Source: Flavobacterium frigoris (lineage in GTDB: Bacteria > Bacteroidota > Bacteroidia > Flavobacteriales > Flavobacteriaceae). From it: DNA of 64,000 nucleotides. The number at the start of each line of letters is the position of its first letter. Within the stretch, counting starts at the first letter, position 1. Position numbers and translations under genes: made by a program. Below the pieces are notes generated by a model. That model made no database searches. It had not been told where the DNA came from and saw nothing but the letters and a program-made list of their open reading frames with translations. Of this stretch, positions 9,128 through 19,594 are shown piece by piece. The DNA lies in NCBI RefSeq assembly GCF_900111075.1, contig NZ_FOFZ01000005.1, forward strand, positions 62,001 through 126,000, written 5' to 3'.

Positions 9128-9313
9128 ATGTTTTATAAATTTAACTTGACTGATAAATTGCTATTTATTGCGGCATTTGCGTCATTAGTGTACTCTGAGA
9201 TTTTATTTTTTAATGGATACGAAAATCAAGCGATTTTTATAGGACTCTGGGTACCCTCAATACTTTGTTTTGGAATATACTTACATCTAATAAAAAAAAA
9301 TAAAAATGATTGA
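9128..9313 (+). CDS. Small two-helix membrane protein
   Basis: 61 residues with two hydrophobic spans (about 10-28 and 33-52), the second containing 'AIFIGLWVPSILCFGIYL', and a basic tail. The pattern resembles small flavobacterial membrane proteins of unknown role. The stop overlaps the start of the next small ORF by 8 bases, suggesting coupled translation. Confidence 0.6.
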   Translation: MFYKFNLTDKLLFIAAFASLVYSEILFFNGYENQAIFIGLWVPSILCFGIYLHLIKKNKND

Positions 9314-9437
9314 TTTTATACCCTATTTCGCCGGAGTAATCACCTTATTATTTGGTGTTGCATTCGCCTATGCTTTAACAAATACTAGTAAAAAAGACGC
9401 AGAGTTAGAAAAAAAGATTAAGGAAAGTAAATTATAA
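9306..9437 (+). CDS. 43-residue single-span membrane protein
   Basis: The ATG at 9306 lies inside the end of the preceding gene, and the frame runs to TAA at 9435-9437. One hydrophobic span (about 7-25, 'FAGVITLLFGVAFAYAL') is followed by a lysine/glutamate-rich tail. The overlap with another small membrane gene supports it being real. Function unknown. Confidence 0.45.
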   Translation: MIDFIPYFAGVITLLFGVAFAYALTNTSKKDAELEKKIKESKL

Positions 9438-9710
9438 CTAACTCTCTAATGCGAAAACTTGTTTTGGCGATGGGTGAAATAACTCTTTTTAAGCTTATTG
9501 CAAAATTCTAAGTTTTTACTTCCTTTCACCGCGATTGCAAAAAATGGAAATCTACTTAAATACATGGGACATTAAAAAATCAATCTCTCTAAGCCAAATT
9601 AGTTCGTCATTTTATTAGTGCTAATGATTTTGAATTATCCCCTCTTTTTTATTGTAAATTAGGCCTTGAGGATACTATTAGGAGGAATACTATGTGTTTC
9701 CGTATTCAAA

Positions 9711-9884
9711 ATGGAAGAATTATCCTTTTATTTGCGAGATGCCTCCGTTAAGTATTGCATAGATAATTCTATACTTTTTTTGGAAGTAGATGTTGTCGAT
9801 TATTTTTGGGTAGCATTTTTAGCGCTAGATCTTCCGACTGAATATGCAACAGTTCATCATGTTCCCATTGAGGAATATGATTGA
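9711..9884 (+). CDS. Possible small acidic protein or gene remnant
   Basis: An ATG at about 9711 opens 57 codons (begins 'MEELSFYLRDASVKYC', ends 'VHHVPIEEYD'). The protein is acidic and mixed, without a recognisable domain, signal or membrane span. The frame can be extended upstream only with a TTG start. It may be the tail of a decayed gene. Confidence 0.25.
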   Translation: MEELSFYLRDASVKYCIDNSILFLEVDVVDYFWVAFLALDLPTEYATVHHVPIEEYD

Positions 9885-9993
9885 AAAAAATGTTTTACCC
9901 AAGATCCTGCTGTATTCTATGGCAAATTGGAGAATTTGATAAGTAAACGAATAAGTAGCTAAATGTACAGAATTTGAAAAAGTATTACATAAC

Positions 9994-10026
9994 AAAAAAG
10001 TGACTCGTTACCGGGTCACTTTTTTT
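9994..10026. terminator. Bidirectional terminator at katG 3' end
   Basis: AAAAAAGTGAC pairs with GTCACTTTTTT around a 10-base loop. T runs on both strands allow it to act for katG (minus strand, stop at 10067). Confidence 0.85.
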
Positions 10027-10066
10027 ATTTATAATCTCATTTTCTCATTCTCTATCTTTCGACCTT

Positions 10067-12298
<2,232 letters not shown>

Positions 12299-12316
12299 TT
12301 AGATTTATTAGTTGTT

Positions 12317-12324
12317 CAAAGGTA
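12317..12324 (-). promoter_or_regulatory. katG -7 box
   Basis: On the minus strand the bases read TACCTTTG (TAnnTTTG), 31 bases upstream of the katG ATG. No TTG lies at the normal distance, as in promoters that depend on an activator. Confidence 0.5.
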
Positions 12325-12345
12325 CTGTATCTTTTTCGATAATTT

Positions 12346-12376
12346 TTATCTATAGATTTTATATAATCATAGATAA
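12346..12376. promoter_or_regulatory. Palindrome upstream of katG, candidate operator
   Basis: TTATCTAT (12346-12353) and ATAGATAA (12369-12376) are exact inverted repeats. Inside them GATT (12355-12358) pairs with AATC (12365-12368), giving 12-base arms with one bulge. It lies just upstream of the katG -7 box, where an OxyR- or PerR-type regulator could bind. The regulator is an inference. Confidence 0.45.
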
Positions 12377-12813
12377 ACATTATAGTTTTAACTTAAATAG
12401 CGACGTTATAAGATACGAAATTATTGGTAACCTAGAACAGGTATTCTTAGCTCCAGCTATCATTCAATCCAAATAAACTTATAAAAATGAAGTTGTTACG
12501 AAAGCAGTTACTAACAGCTATGTGGAAGTGATGAATCTATTACAGATCAACTACTAAACATTGCCACATTGTTAGATAAATCTATTATTGAAGAGTAAAT
12601 AATAAACCTTCAGTAGTAACAACAATAGGTTAAAATAGATCTATTACTAAGGATACGGTTTAAAAACTAAACTTTGATTGTAAAATATCTTCCATTACAA
12701 ATAAGAATTTTAATAGAAGATATTATTGTTACAAGTTCCAGAAAAAAAATCAACAGTTCCGTTATTTATGAGCTAAAACAATTGTAAAAAAACTACTTGA
12801 ATCAAATAGTTTT

Positions 12814-12987
12814 TTAAATCTCTCTGAAAGTAGTTCCAGCTGCCAGAACCAAAAATCCAACTAGTAATTGGCCATAATTATATTGACTTAAAATCTGAAC
12901 ATGGGTGAAGTGGCCAATAATTCCAAGGATACCGCAAGCCAAGCCAATGATCCAGGTAATTTTCTTAGGTGAAGAAGGTTTTGTCAT
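12814..12987 (-). CDS. Small two-helix membrane protein
   Basis: 57 residues from the ATG at 12987 (a start 13 codons upstream is possible but adds an untypical leader). It begins 'MTKPSSPKKITWIIGLACG' and has two hydrophobic spans (about 10-25 and 36-52). Function unknown; small proteins of this layout are frequent in flavobacteria. Confidence 0.5.
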   Translation of the reverse strand: MTKPSSPKKITWIIGLACGILGIIGHFTHVQILSQYNYGQLLVGFLVLAAGTTFREI

Positions 12988-13329
12988 AAAAAATATGTTT
13001 TTGGTTATTATTTGATAAAAACGCAATGACTTAGAAAAAAGGTTACAACTTAGTTTATCAAGAAGCCCGATTCCTATTATCTGTATTAAATTATCAAAGT
13101 GAACTCAAAAATATACTTTTCTCACTAACTAATTATTATATAATTTTTGCTTTTAATTACATAAATCACAGATGTAGTTTATAATCAAATACTTTTAAAG
13201 TTCTAAGAAACGATAGCCTTAGAGAAATTCCAGGAAATTAAATAATCGTCCGATAAAAAGATTTAATTTTGAAGCACCTAATGATAGATTTAACCAAAAT
13301 TTTGTTTAAGTCAATTGAATACAATAAGA
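12988..13329. other. Intergenic stretch
   Basis: Divergent spacer between a small membrane gene and an acetyltransferase gene; AT-rich, nothing recognised. Confidence 0.5.
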
Positions 13330-13881
13330 ATGAGCAATAAAAATAGGATAGTAATATCCGAAACCATTACACTAACGGCAATTTCAATTACAGATCAAGA
13401 AAAATTGTTCTCCCTTATGTCCAGAATATATCTTCCCGAATACCACCATCTTTGGTTTGATGCTGGTGCGTGGTATATGGATAAAATATATTCCTATGCT
13501 AATCTGGAAAAAGACCTCGCTACTCCTAACTCTTCCTATTATTTTGTTCACTACCAATCTGAAACAATTGGGATCTTAAAACTAATCGAAAATGTCCCTT
13601 TATTTGAATTTAAAGATAGAAATTCAGCTAAACTGGATCGAATATATCTTGATCCCAATTTCCATGGCAAAGGCATCGGAAAAACCCTTATCCATTGGGT
13701 AGAAAATAGATTGGCATCTAATAGTCATTCCATTTTATGGTTGGAAGCAATAGATACACAGGAAAAAGCATTAGTATTTTATGAAAAAATGGATTACAAA
13801 ATTTGCGGTACATTCAAATTAAAATATGAACTAATCCATCCCAATTTAAGAGGAATGTACCGAATGTATAAACCTATTTAG
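13330..13881 (+). CDS. GNAT family N-acetyltransferase
   Basis: 183 residues from the ATG at 13330; a TTG start five codons upstream is possible but less likely. The acetyl-CoA loop is 'NFHGKGIGKTLIHWVENRL', preceded by strand 'AKLDRIYLDP', and the C-terminal 'ALVFYEKMDYKICGTF' completes the fold. It resembles the RimI/spermidine-acetyltransferase-like group, but the acceptor is unknown. Single gene. Confidence 0.85.
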   Translation: MSNKNRIVISETITLTAISITDQEKLFSLMSRIYLPEYHHLWFDAGAWYMDKIYSYANLEKDLATPNSSYYFVHYQSETIGILKLIENVPLFEFKDRNSAKLDRIYLDPNFHGKGIGKTLIHWVENRLASNSHSILWLEAIDTQEKALVFYEKMDYKICGTFKLKYELIHPNLRGMYRMYKPI

Positions 13882-14065
13882 AGCTTGGAAAAACAAATCC
13901 AGAAGGTAGCCTTCACCTTATATTTGTTAAAATACTGATTTTCAGACCACCACGTATTTGTTTTTCATAACTTTGCAAAGCAGTCGTACCTATTCTAAGT
14001 TCTTTTAGCTTTATCGAGTTAGAAAGTATTGGTACGAATAAAAGTAAATTTAATATCCTTATAAA

Positions 14066-14689
14066 ATGAGAAAATTATTCTTTGTTACGCTATCAGTAGG
14101 ATTCCTCTTTTTGAGCAATAATGTTTTTTCTAAAAATATTGTTATAAATCCTTTTGTGCATTCAGAATTGAATAGCGCAACAGAAGAAAAACTCATACAA
14201 CACGTAATAAGAATTAAGGAATTAGTGAGCCATAATCCAAAATACAATCAAGACATCGCCTTTTTTATAGACATGCATGTGATGTCTGGAAAAAATAGGT
14301 TTTTTGTTTATGATCTGAAGAATGATATACTACTAGATCAAGGATTAGTGGCACATGGTTTCGGTTCACGAATTAAAAGTGATGGAGTTCAAAAATTCAG
14401 TAATGAAAGTGGTTCTCTTTGCACTTCCTTAGGCAGTTATAGCATCGGACATAGTTATAATGGGCAATTTGGTAAAGCATATAAGTTGCATGGCTTAGAT
14501 GCAACAAACAACAAGTCGTTCTCCAGAAATATTGTTCTCCATAAAAGCAGCGATGTCCCTTATGAAGAACAGAATGGCCAAATAGGATACAGTTTTGGCT
14601 GCCCTATGCTTAATGAACAATATTATCAACGAATTGAAAAACGAATTGATGATTCTAAGAGCGATATTATTCTAGATATTTATTATTAA
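14066..14689 (+). CDS. Murein L,D-transpeptidase-like protein (YkuD_2 family)
   Basis: 207 residues. Signal peptide about 1-22 ('FVTLSVGFLFLSNNVFS'). The mature part carries the YkuD_2 pattern: 'FFVYDLKNDILLDQGLVAHG', 'SLGSYSIGHSYNG', 'NIVLHKSSDVPYEE' with His159 and 'GYSFGCPML' with the catalytic-position Cys179. Family members are thought to cross-link or trim peptidoglycan in the periplasm; for this subfamily the activity is inferred from the conserved His/Cys. A TAACTTTG -7 box lies at 13968-13975. Single gene. Confidence 0.8.
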   Translation: MRKLFFVTLSVGFLFLSNNVFSKNIVINPFVHSELNSATEEKLIQHVIRIKELVSHNPKYNQDIAFFIDMHVMSGKNRFFVYDLKNDILLDQGLVAHGFGSRIKSDGVQKFSNESGSLCTSLGSYSIGHSYNGQFGKAYKLHGLDATNNKSFSRNIVLHKSSDVPYEEQNGQIGYSFGCPMLNEQYYQRIEKRIDDSKSDIILDIYY

Positions 14690-15006
14690 ATAAAAGCGGT
14701 CTCAATTTCTAGACTTACAATACAGTTTTCTCGATATTCTTCTTATACTCTGCTATGCACTAGGATTACCTAGATGTGTGAATCATGTAATTTATTTTTG
14801 GTTAGATGTAAGACTTTCTGTCCAAGATTACTTAAGTTTACATTATAACAAACTCAATGTAGAGAAGGTATTTCATAAAAAAATAATTTGCATTTTATGC
14901 TTCGTTTAAGGACAAGAGTAATTTTGAACTTAATAAACAACAGCAAGCATTATGTTATTTTGAATATCTTCTTTCGAAAAAAAAATAATAACAAAAAAAT
15001 ACATTT
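14690..15006. other. Intergenic stretch
   Basis: No gene seen. A TAATTTTG -7 box at 14919-14926 is about 80 bases upstream of the hibernation-factor gene. Confidence 0.5.
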
Positions 15007-15321
15007 ATGACTATTCAATTAAATTCAGACAATAACTTAACATTACACGAAGCATTCAGAGCACAATTAAATACCTTACTATCTGAAGAATTAAGCAGAT
15101 TTGGTGCACATATTACAAGGATAGAAGCTCATTTTTCAGATGAAAATGGTCAAAAAGAAGGACAAAATGATAAACTATGTAAACTGGAAGCACGTCTTGA
15201 AGGGATGAAACCAATTGTTGTTTCCAATAATGGAAACACTCATGAATTAGCAGTAAAAGGTGCAATAAATAAGCTAAAAACATCGCTTGATAGTGCACTT
15301 GGTCGTTTGAATAATCATTAA
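15007..15321 (+). CDS. HPF/RaiA-like ribosome-associated protein
   Basis: 104 residues of the HPF/YfiA fold. Typical elements are strand 'ITRIEAHFSDENG', then 'CKLEARLEGMKPIVVSNNG', then helix 'HELAVKGAINKLKTSLDSALGRL'. Family members bind the 30S decoding region and hibernate or protect ribosomes under stress. The basic surface of classical HPF is less evident and there is no long C-terminal dimerisation tail, so it may be a divergent single-domain version. Monocistronic, with a strong terminator. Confidence 0.7.
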   Translation: MTIQLNSDNNLTLHEAFRAQLNTLLSEELSRFGAHITRIEAHFSDENGQKEGQNDKLCKLEARLEGMKPIVVSNNGNTHELAVKGAINKLKTSLDSALGRLNNH

Positions 15322-15408
15322 TTATCTATGGAATCATAAATAGTCTAACTAATCCTAATTCCCAGATGGTACTTTAGTACAGTTACTCTACTTACAATTA
15401 ATACGGGA

Positions 15409-15448
15409 AACGCCCTCATTTAACAAAAATTAATGAGGGCGTTTTTTT
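15409..15448 (+). terminator. Rho-independent terminator
   Basis: AACGCCCTCATT (15409-15420) pairs perfectly with AATGAGGGCGTT (15432-15443), followed by a T run. It serves the HPF-like gene. Confidence 0.9.
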
Positions 15449-15743
15449 ATGCTGATATGTTACCTCTTAAAACAGCAACAAACAAAAAAGTGAACGTACT
15501 AACCCATCATATGAGAACGATATTGTAAGCTTACAAGATGATTATAGAGGTAATAATTAAGTTGCTCCTTATATTGAATAATTACAAATCCTTGCTGTTA
15601 ACTAAAATTATGATACCTATTATTGATAGTGAAGCACAACAAATAGGTATATTTTAAAATCGAAAAATATATTTTTAATCCGCTTATATTAACTTTTTTT
15701 ATTCAAAAAAAGAATGAACATACTAAATAAGCAATTGTCCCTT

Positions 15744-15812
15744 ATGTTCTAAAAAATTACTATCCTCGTTATTGATGAAAGACCAACAATACTTCGTGGT
15801 TTGCAGCAACCA
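15744..15812 (+). pseudogene. Possible remnant of a response-regulator N-terminus
   Basis: Reading from ATG 15744 gives M-F-stop and then, in the same frame, 'KITILVIDERPTILRGLQQ' before another stop. The text has the look of a receiver-domain start ('ILVIDDEPTIL...'), here with a nonsense codon at position 3 and DDE changed to DER. Only about 22 residues are recognisable, so chance similarity is possible. Confidence 0.3.
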
Positions 15813-15931
15813 GAATAAGAGCTCTTAAAAAAAATGCTTTTGAACCTAAAAAAACCACTTTAGCGAATCTTAAGAATTCACTAACCAATTCCACATACTT
15901 TCTTGTTCATCTTTGCTAAAAACAAAGCAGT

Positions 15932-16411
15932 ATGATATCTCCAACACATTTACATGCGATGGCTATACACTTTCCCATTGCATTACTCATAATCGGATTT
16001 TTTAGCGAAATAGTAGGCCTTATTTTTAAGAAAACATTTTTCAACAAGGCCGCTCTTTACTTCCTTATATTAGGTACATTTGGGACTATTGTATCTTACC
16101 TGTCTGGCGATGCCGCCGGTGAAGGTATTGAAGAGGGAGCACTGGGGAAGGCAATTGCATTGCACGAACAAGCGGCTAGTATAACATTGTGGCTTTCTAT
16201 TGCTACGACTTTGGTATATGGCGCAGTAGTACTATTTAAGTACCATCATAAATGGACTAAACTAATTATTGTTTTACTGTTTACTGCTTTGATAGCATCT
16301 GTTACTCGAACAGGGTATTTGGGAGGACAATTGGTATACAAATATGGAGCTGGTGTAGAATTAGGGTTACCCGATTTTAATGCCCTAGATAGCACATCAA
16401 ATCAACAGTAA
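15932..16411 (+). CDS. DUF2231 membrane protein
   Basis: 159 residues with four hydrophobic helices. It shows the DUF2231 pattern: histidine near the start ('THLHAMAIHFPIALLI'), helix 2 'YFLILGTFGTIVSYLSGDAA', conserved 'ALHEQAA' before helix 3, and 'TRTGYLGGQLVYKYG' near the end. The spaced histidines could ligate heme or metal in the membrane, which is inference. A paralogue lies at 19595-20086, and the two flank a two-component system and a rubrerythrin, suggesting a common redox task. Confidence 0.8.
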   Translation: MISPTHLHAMAIHFPIALLIIGFFSEIVGLIFKKTFFNKAALYFLILGTFGTIVSYLSGDAAGEGIEEGALGKAIALHEQAASITLWLSIATTLVYGAVVLFKYHHKWTKLIIVLLFTALIASVTRTGYLGGQLVYKYGAGVELGLPDFNALDSTSNQQ

Positions 16412-16433
16412 AACAATTTTTAATATTAAAGCA

Positions 16434-17108
16434 ATGAGAATTTTAATCGTAGAAGACGAACCATCTATTTCAGGTTTCTTAAAAGAAGGACTCGAAGAAG
16501 AAGGCTTTGCAGTTGACGTTGCAGATAATGGTAAAAAAGGCATCGAACTAGCTTTAGATTTTATAAATGAATATAATATTATTTTGCTAGATTGGATGCT
16601 TCCCGGTCTTAGTGGCATTGAGATCTGTCGTACTATTCGAAAAGTAAATCAACAAGTACCCATAATTTTCTTGACCGCCAAAGACACTGTAGATGATACT
16701 GTTTTTGGTTTAGAAACAGGCGCCAATGACTATTTAAAAAAGCCGTTTGCTTTTGAAGAGTTGTTAGCTCGCATACGAGTACTAATGCGAAAATCTACTG
16801 GCGAACAGGCTATCTTTTCAACTCGGGATATTAAGATGAATATAGAGGTATATGAGGTAACTAAAGCAGGTAAACAAATTATCTTAACTCAGAAAGAATT
16901 TGCGTTATTAGAGTTTTTGCTTAGAAACAAAGGAAAAGTTTGCCGTCGCTCCCGCATTATGGAAAAAATATGGGATGTTCATTTTGACAAAGACACTGCT
17001 GTCATTGATGTTTTCATAAACGGCATACGAAAAAAATTGGATGATGAAGACCAAGAATCTTTTATACAAACTGTAAGAGGTGTAGGCTATAAAATAAACG
17101 AAGACTGA
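16434..17108 (+). CDS. OmpR-family response regulator
   Basis: 224 residues: receiver domain about 1-115 (acidic pair in 'IVEDEPS', phospho-acceptor Asp in 'LLDWMLPG', Lys in 'YLKKPFAFEEL'), then a winged-helix DNA-binding domain about 125-224 ('LTQKEFALLEFLL', 'DVFINGIRKKLD', 'TVRGVGYKI'). It should activate or repress genes after phosphorylation by the kinase encoded next; the kinase ATG overlaps its stop. It follows a DUF2231 gene by 22 bases, so probably one transcript. Confidence 0.93.
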   Translation: MRILIVEDEPSISGFLKEGLEEEGFAVDVADNGKKGIELALDFINEYNIILLDWMLPGLSGIEICRTIRKVNQQVPIIFLTAKDTVDDTVFGLETGANDYLKKPFAFEELLARIRVLMRKSTGEQAIFSTRDIKMNIEVYEVTKAGKQIILTQKEFALLEFLLRNKGKVCRRSRIMEKIWDVHFDKDTAVIDVFINGIRKKLDDEDQESFIQTVRGVGYKINED

Positions 17109-18484
17109 TGAAACTAAGCTTTAAAAAGAGAATAGCTACCTATAATTTAATTGCGATTGCTACTTTAACGGCTATCGCATTTATCGCTATTTATGGTGTA
17201 GTTTATTATACTTCCTACAAGCACTTAGACGATGACATTATTACCGAAAAAGCGGAAGTGTTTTCAAATTTAGATTGGGATGATGAGACGATCATTATGA
17301 ACAAAATGCCAGAATGGGAAGAATCTGAGCACAAACAAATTGAGGTTAACCCCACCTTCATACAAATTGTTGATTTGAATGGAGAAACCATTTTCAAGTC
17401 GGCTAATCTACAAGAAAACCATTTTCTTTTTAATCCAAAAAATAAGACAACTGTTTTTTACAACGCAACAATTAAATATCAAAAAATAAGACAAGGACAG
17501 TTTCCTGTTTTTAATGATAATAATAAAATAATAGGGCAACTTACTATTGGTATTTCTCAGCAAGAATCTTATAATGTATTGCACAACTTAATGATTGTAC
17601 TTATTGTAACGTATCTTTTTATTATTTCAATTTTATACTTCATTATGATTTTTGTGGCTTCAAAAGCCATAGCACCGATACATCAACTGATTCAATCGGC
17701 TTCTCAAATTAATTATGCCAATATCAATTCTAGACTACCATTGCCCGAAAATGAGGATGAAATTCATCAATTAGCTACCACCATTAATGAATTATTAAGC
17801 AGATTGGAAAGCAGTTTTTATCAACAAAAACAATTTACCTCTGATGCTTCTCATGAAATGCAGACCCCTTTAGCTGCTATAAAAGGTATTATTGAAGTTC
17901 TTTTAAGAAAACCCCGAACGGCGGAACGCTATGAGGAAAAAATGCAAGAGGTATTACTTCAAACCAATCGTTTATCACAATTATATGCCCAATTATTACA
18001 GTTGGCTCGATTAGAATCATCCGTTCTTGTAGCTAATAAAGAGAAAATATTTTTGAAAACTACAGTCAGAAAAATGCTCAAAACACATGATGAAATTATC
18101 AGAAATAATAACATCAAAATACACGATAACATTCCACCAGAAGCTGTAGTTTGGGCTGATATCCTACTATTGGAAATAATAATAGACAACTTAATTTCTA
18201 ATGCAATTAAGTATAATAAAATAGACGGAGCGATTTTCTTTAATTGGATTGAATTAACCAAAACGCTTCGTATAACTGATGAAGGCATAGGAATTGACAC
18301 ACATCAATTACCATTGCTGTTCAATCGTTTTTATAGAGCTGATGACTCCCGAAGCGCTCAAATACCTGGAAACGGATTAGGTCTTTCTATAGCCAAACGT
18401 TTATGTGATGCGCAAAATATTACCCTTACTGTAACCAGTGTGAAAGGTCAAGGCACCACTTTTCAATTGCAATTTCCTACCTAA
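17108..18484 (+). CDS. Sensor histidine kinase
   Basis: 458 residues. Two membrane helices (about 13-35 and 160-184) bracket a periplasmic sensor region of ~125 residues, followed by HAMP (about 185-238), HisKA with 'SHEMQTPLAAIKG' and an ATPase domain with 'NLISNAIKYNK', 'DEGIGID' and 'GNGLGLSIAKRL'. It phosphorylates the adjacent OmpR-type regulator, with which it overlaps. The periplasmic domain has no recognised ligand fold. The linked redox genes suggest a redox or envelope signal, which is inference. Confidence 0.93.
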   Translation: MKLSFKKRIATYNLIAIATLTAIAFIAIYGVVYYTSYKHLDDDIITEKAEVFSNLDWDDETIIMNKMPEWEESEHKQIEVNPTFIQIVDLNGETIFKSANLQENHFLFNPKNKTTVFYNATIKYQKIRQGQFPVFNDNNKIIGQLTIGISQQESYNVLHNLMIVLIVTYLFIISILYFIMIFVASKAIAPIHQLIQSASQINYANINSRLPLPENEDEIHQLATTINELLSRLESSFYQQKQFTSDASHEMQTPLAAIKGIIEVLLRKPRTAERYEEKMQEVLLQTNRLSQLYAQLLQLARLESSVLVANKEKIFLKTTVRKMLKTHDEIIRNNNIKIHDNIPPEAVVWADILLLEIIIDNLISNAIKYNKIDGAIFFNWIELTKTLRITDEGIGIDTHQLPLLFNRFYRADDSRSAQIPGNGLGLSIAKRLCDAQNITLTVTSVKGQGTTFQLQFPT

Positions 18485-18573
18485 AGATTTTAGCTGATTT
18501 TAAGATTACACTAAGATAAGGAAAAGACACCTAGTCCGACCTTTACATTGTTATAAATTTTAAAACACATCTT

Positions 18574-18792
18574 ATGAAACCACAAATCATCACATTCGCA
18601 TTACTTCTTGCTGTTCTTAGTTTTACTTCTTGTAAAAATAACGAAACCACAACGCCGGAAACACCTATTGCCAAAGCAGCAACTACGCAAGTTGACTCTA
18701 TTAATCAGCTACCTGCAACAGCAGTGAAAGATTACACAAAATCTTCAGAAAAAGAAGAGAATGAAGCGAACGAAAAGAACGAAAATAAATAA
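18574..18792 (+). CDS. Small lipoprotein of unknown function
   Basis: 72 residues. Lipoprotein signal 'LLLAVLSFTSC' with Cys20, then a low-complexity threonine/alanine stretch and a very acidic, glutamate/asparagine-rich tail. No domain. Its position between the kinase and the rubrerythrin gene, only 25 bases before the latter, places it in the same redox block. Confidence 0.6.
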   Translation: MKPQIITFALLLAVLSFTSCKNNETTTPETPIAKAATTQVDSINQLPATAVKDYTKSSEKEENEANEKNENK

Positions 18793-18817
18793 TTTAAATT
18801 AAATTAAAAAAGAACTC

Positions 18818-19582
18818 ATGAAACTACAAACTAACGAACTCCGTAAAAACAAACTGTTTAGCGTGAGTAAAAAAAATACAATATTAGTTGCTCTCCTTAT
18901 AACTGCTGCACTTTCTTTATCTTCTTGCAAAAATGCCGAGGAAAACAAGGCTGAAATGAAACAGCCAACTGAATCTTTGTCTAGTAATAAAACGTCCAGT
19001 ACTTTAGGATCACTTTCAGTGGCAGAAGCTGAGAAAAAAACCATTGCCAATCTACAAGAGGCTTTTAATGGTGAATCCAATGCCACAGCTCGTTATGCAG
19101 CCTTTTCTAAAAAAGCTGCGGAAGAAGGGTATAAGGAAATTGCCTTATTATTCAAAGCAGCTTCATTGGCTGAAAAGATTCACGCAGGCAATCATAAAGG
19201 AGTACTCGAAACAATGGGTATTGCTGTAAAACCAGCTACGATTAATATAAAAGTACTTTCTACGAAAGAGAACTTAGAGGCTGCAATTAAAGGGGAAACG
19301 TATGAAGCCACAATCATGTATCCCAACTTTCTTAAAGATGCAGATATAGCAGGAAACCAGTTGGCTTTAATTAGTTTAAACTATGCCTATAAAACAGAGA
19401 AAAAACATCAAGCATTCTACGAACAAGCTTTAGCAGCGTTGATTAGTAATAAGTCAAACACCTTGTCATCTACTTACTTTGTCTGCCCAACTTGTGGGAA
19501 CACTTATGAAGCTACAGCACCAAAACGTTGCGGTATTTCAATGACAAGCGCAGAAAAATTTATCAAGATTAATTCACTTTAA
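18818..19582 (+). CDS. Lipoprotein rubrerythrin with degenerate rubredoxin domain
   Basis: 254 residues. The N-terminus is a lipoprotein signal ('LVALLITAALSLSSC', Cys37), unusual because rubrerythrins are normally cytoplasmic. A ferritin-like diiron domain covers about 68-210 with 'EAFNGESNATARY', 'SLAEKIHAGNH', 'GETYEATIMY' and 'KTEKKHQAFYEQAL', which carry the expected Glu and His ligands. The C-terminal 35 residues resemble a rubredoxin knuckle ('CPTCGNTYEATAPKRCGIS'), but only Cys223, Cys226 and Cys238 are present and the fourth position is Ser241. Rubrerythrins reduce hydrogen peroxide. Here it would act outside the cytoplasm, with an unknown electron donor. It sits between DUF2231 genes. 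Confidence 0.85.
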   Translation: MKLQTNELRKNKLFSVSKKNTILVALLITAALSLSSCKNAEENKAEMKQPTESLSSNKTSSTLGSLSVAEAEKKTIANLQEAFNGESNATARYAAFSKKAAEEGYKEIALLFKAASLAEKIHAGNHKGVLETMGIAVKPATINIKVLSTKENLEAAIKGETYEATIMYPNFLKDADIAGNQLALISLNYAYKTEKKHQAFYEQALAALISNKSNTLSSTYFVCPTCGNTYEATAPKRCGISMTSAEKFIKINSL

Positions 19583-19594
19583 AGTATAGAAATC

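Larger units (their letters stand above)
9438..10066. other. Intergenic stretch before katG 3' end
   Basis: No firm gene. A possible acidic 57-residue frame (9711-9884) is listed separately. The segment ends with the bidirectional terminator at 9994-10026. Confidence 0.5.
15322..15931. other. Intergenic stretch with receiver-like remnant
   Basis: Holds the terminator at 15409-15448 and a short response-regulator-like remnant at 15744-15812. No intact gene. Confidence 0.5.

Noticed and set aside
12528..12598. Short open end reading SDESITDQLLNIATLL
   Set aside because: No start codon and a stop directly upstream; too short to assign to any family.
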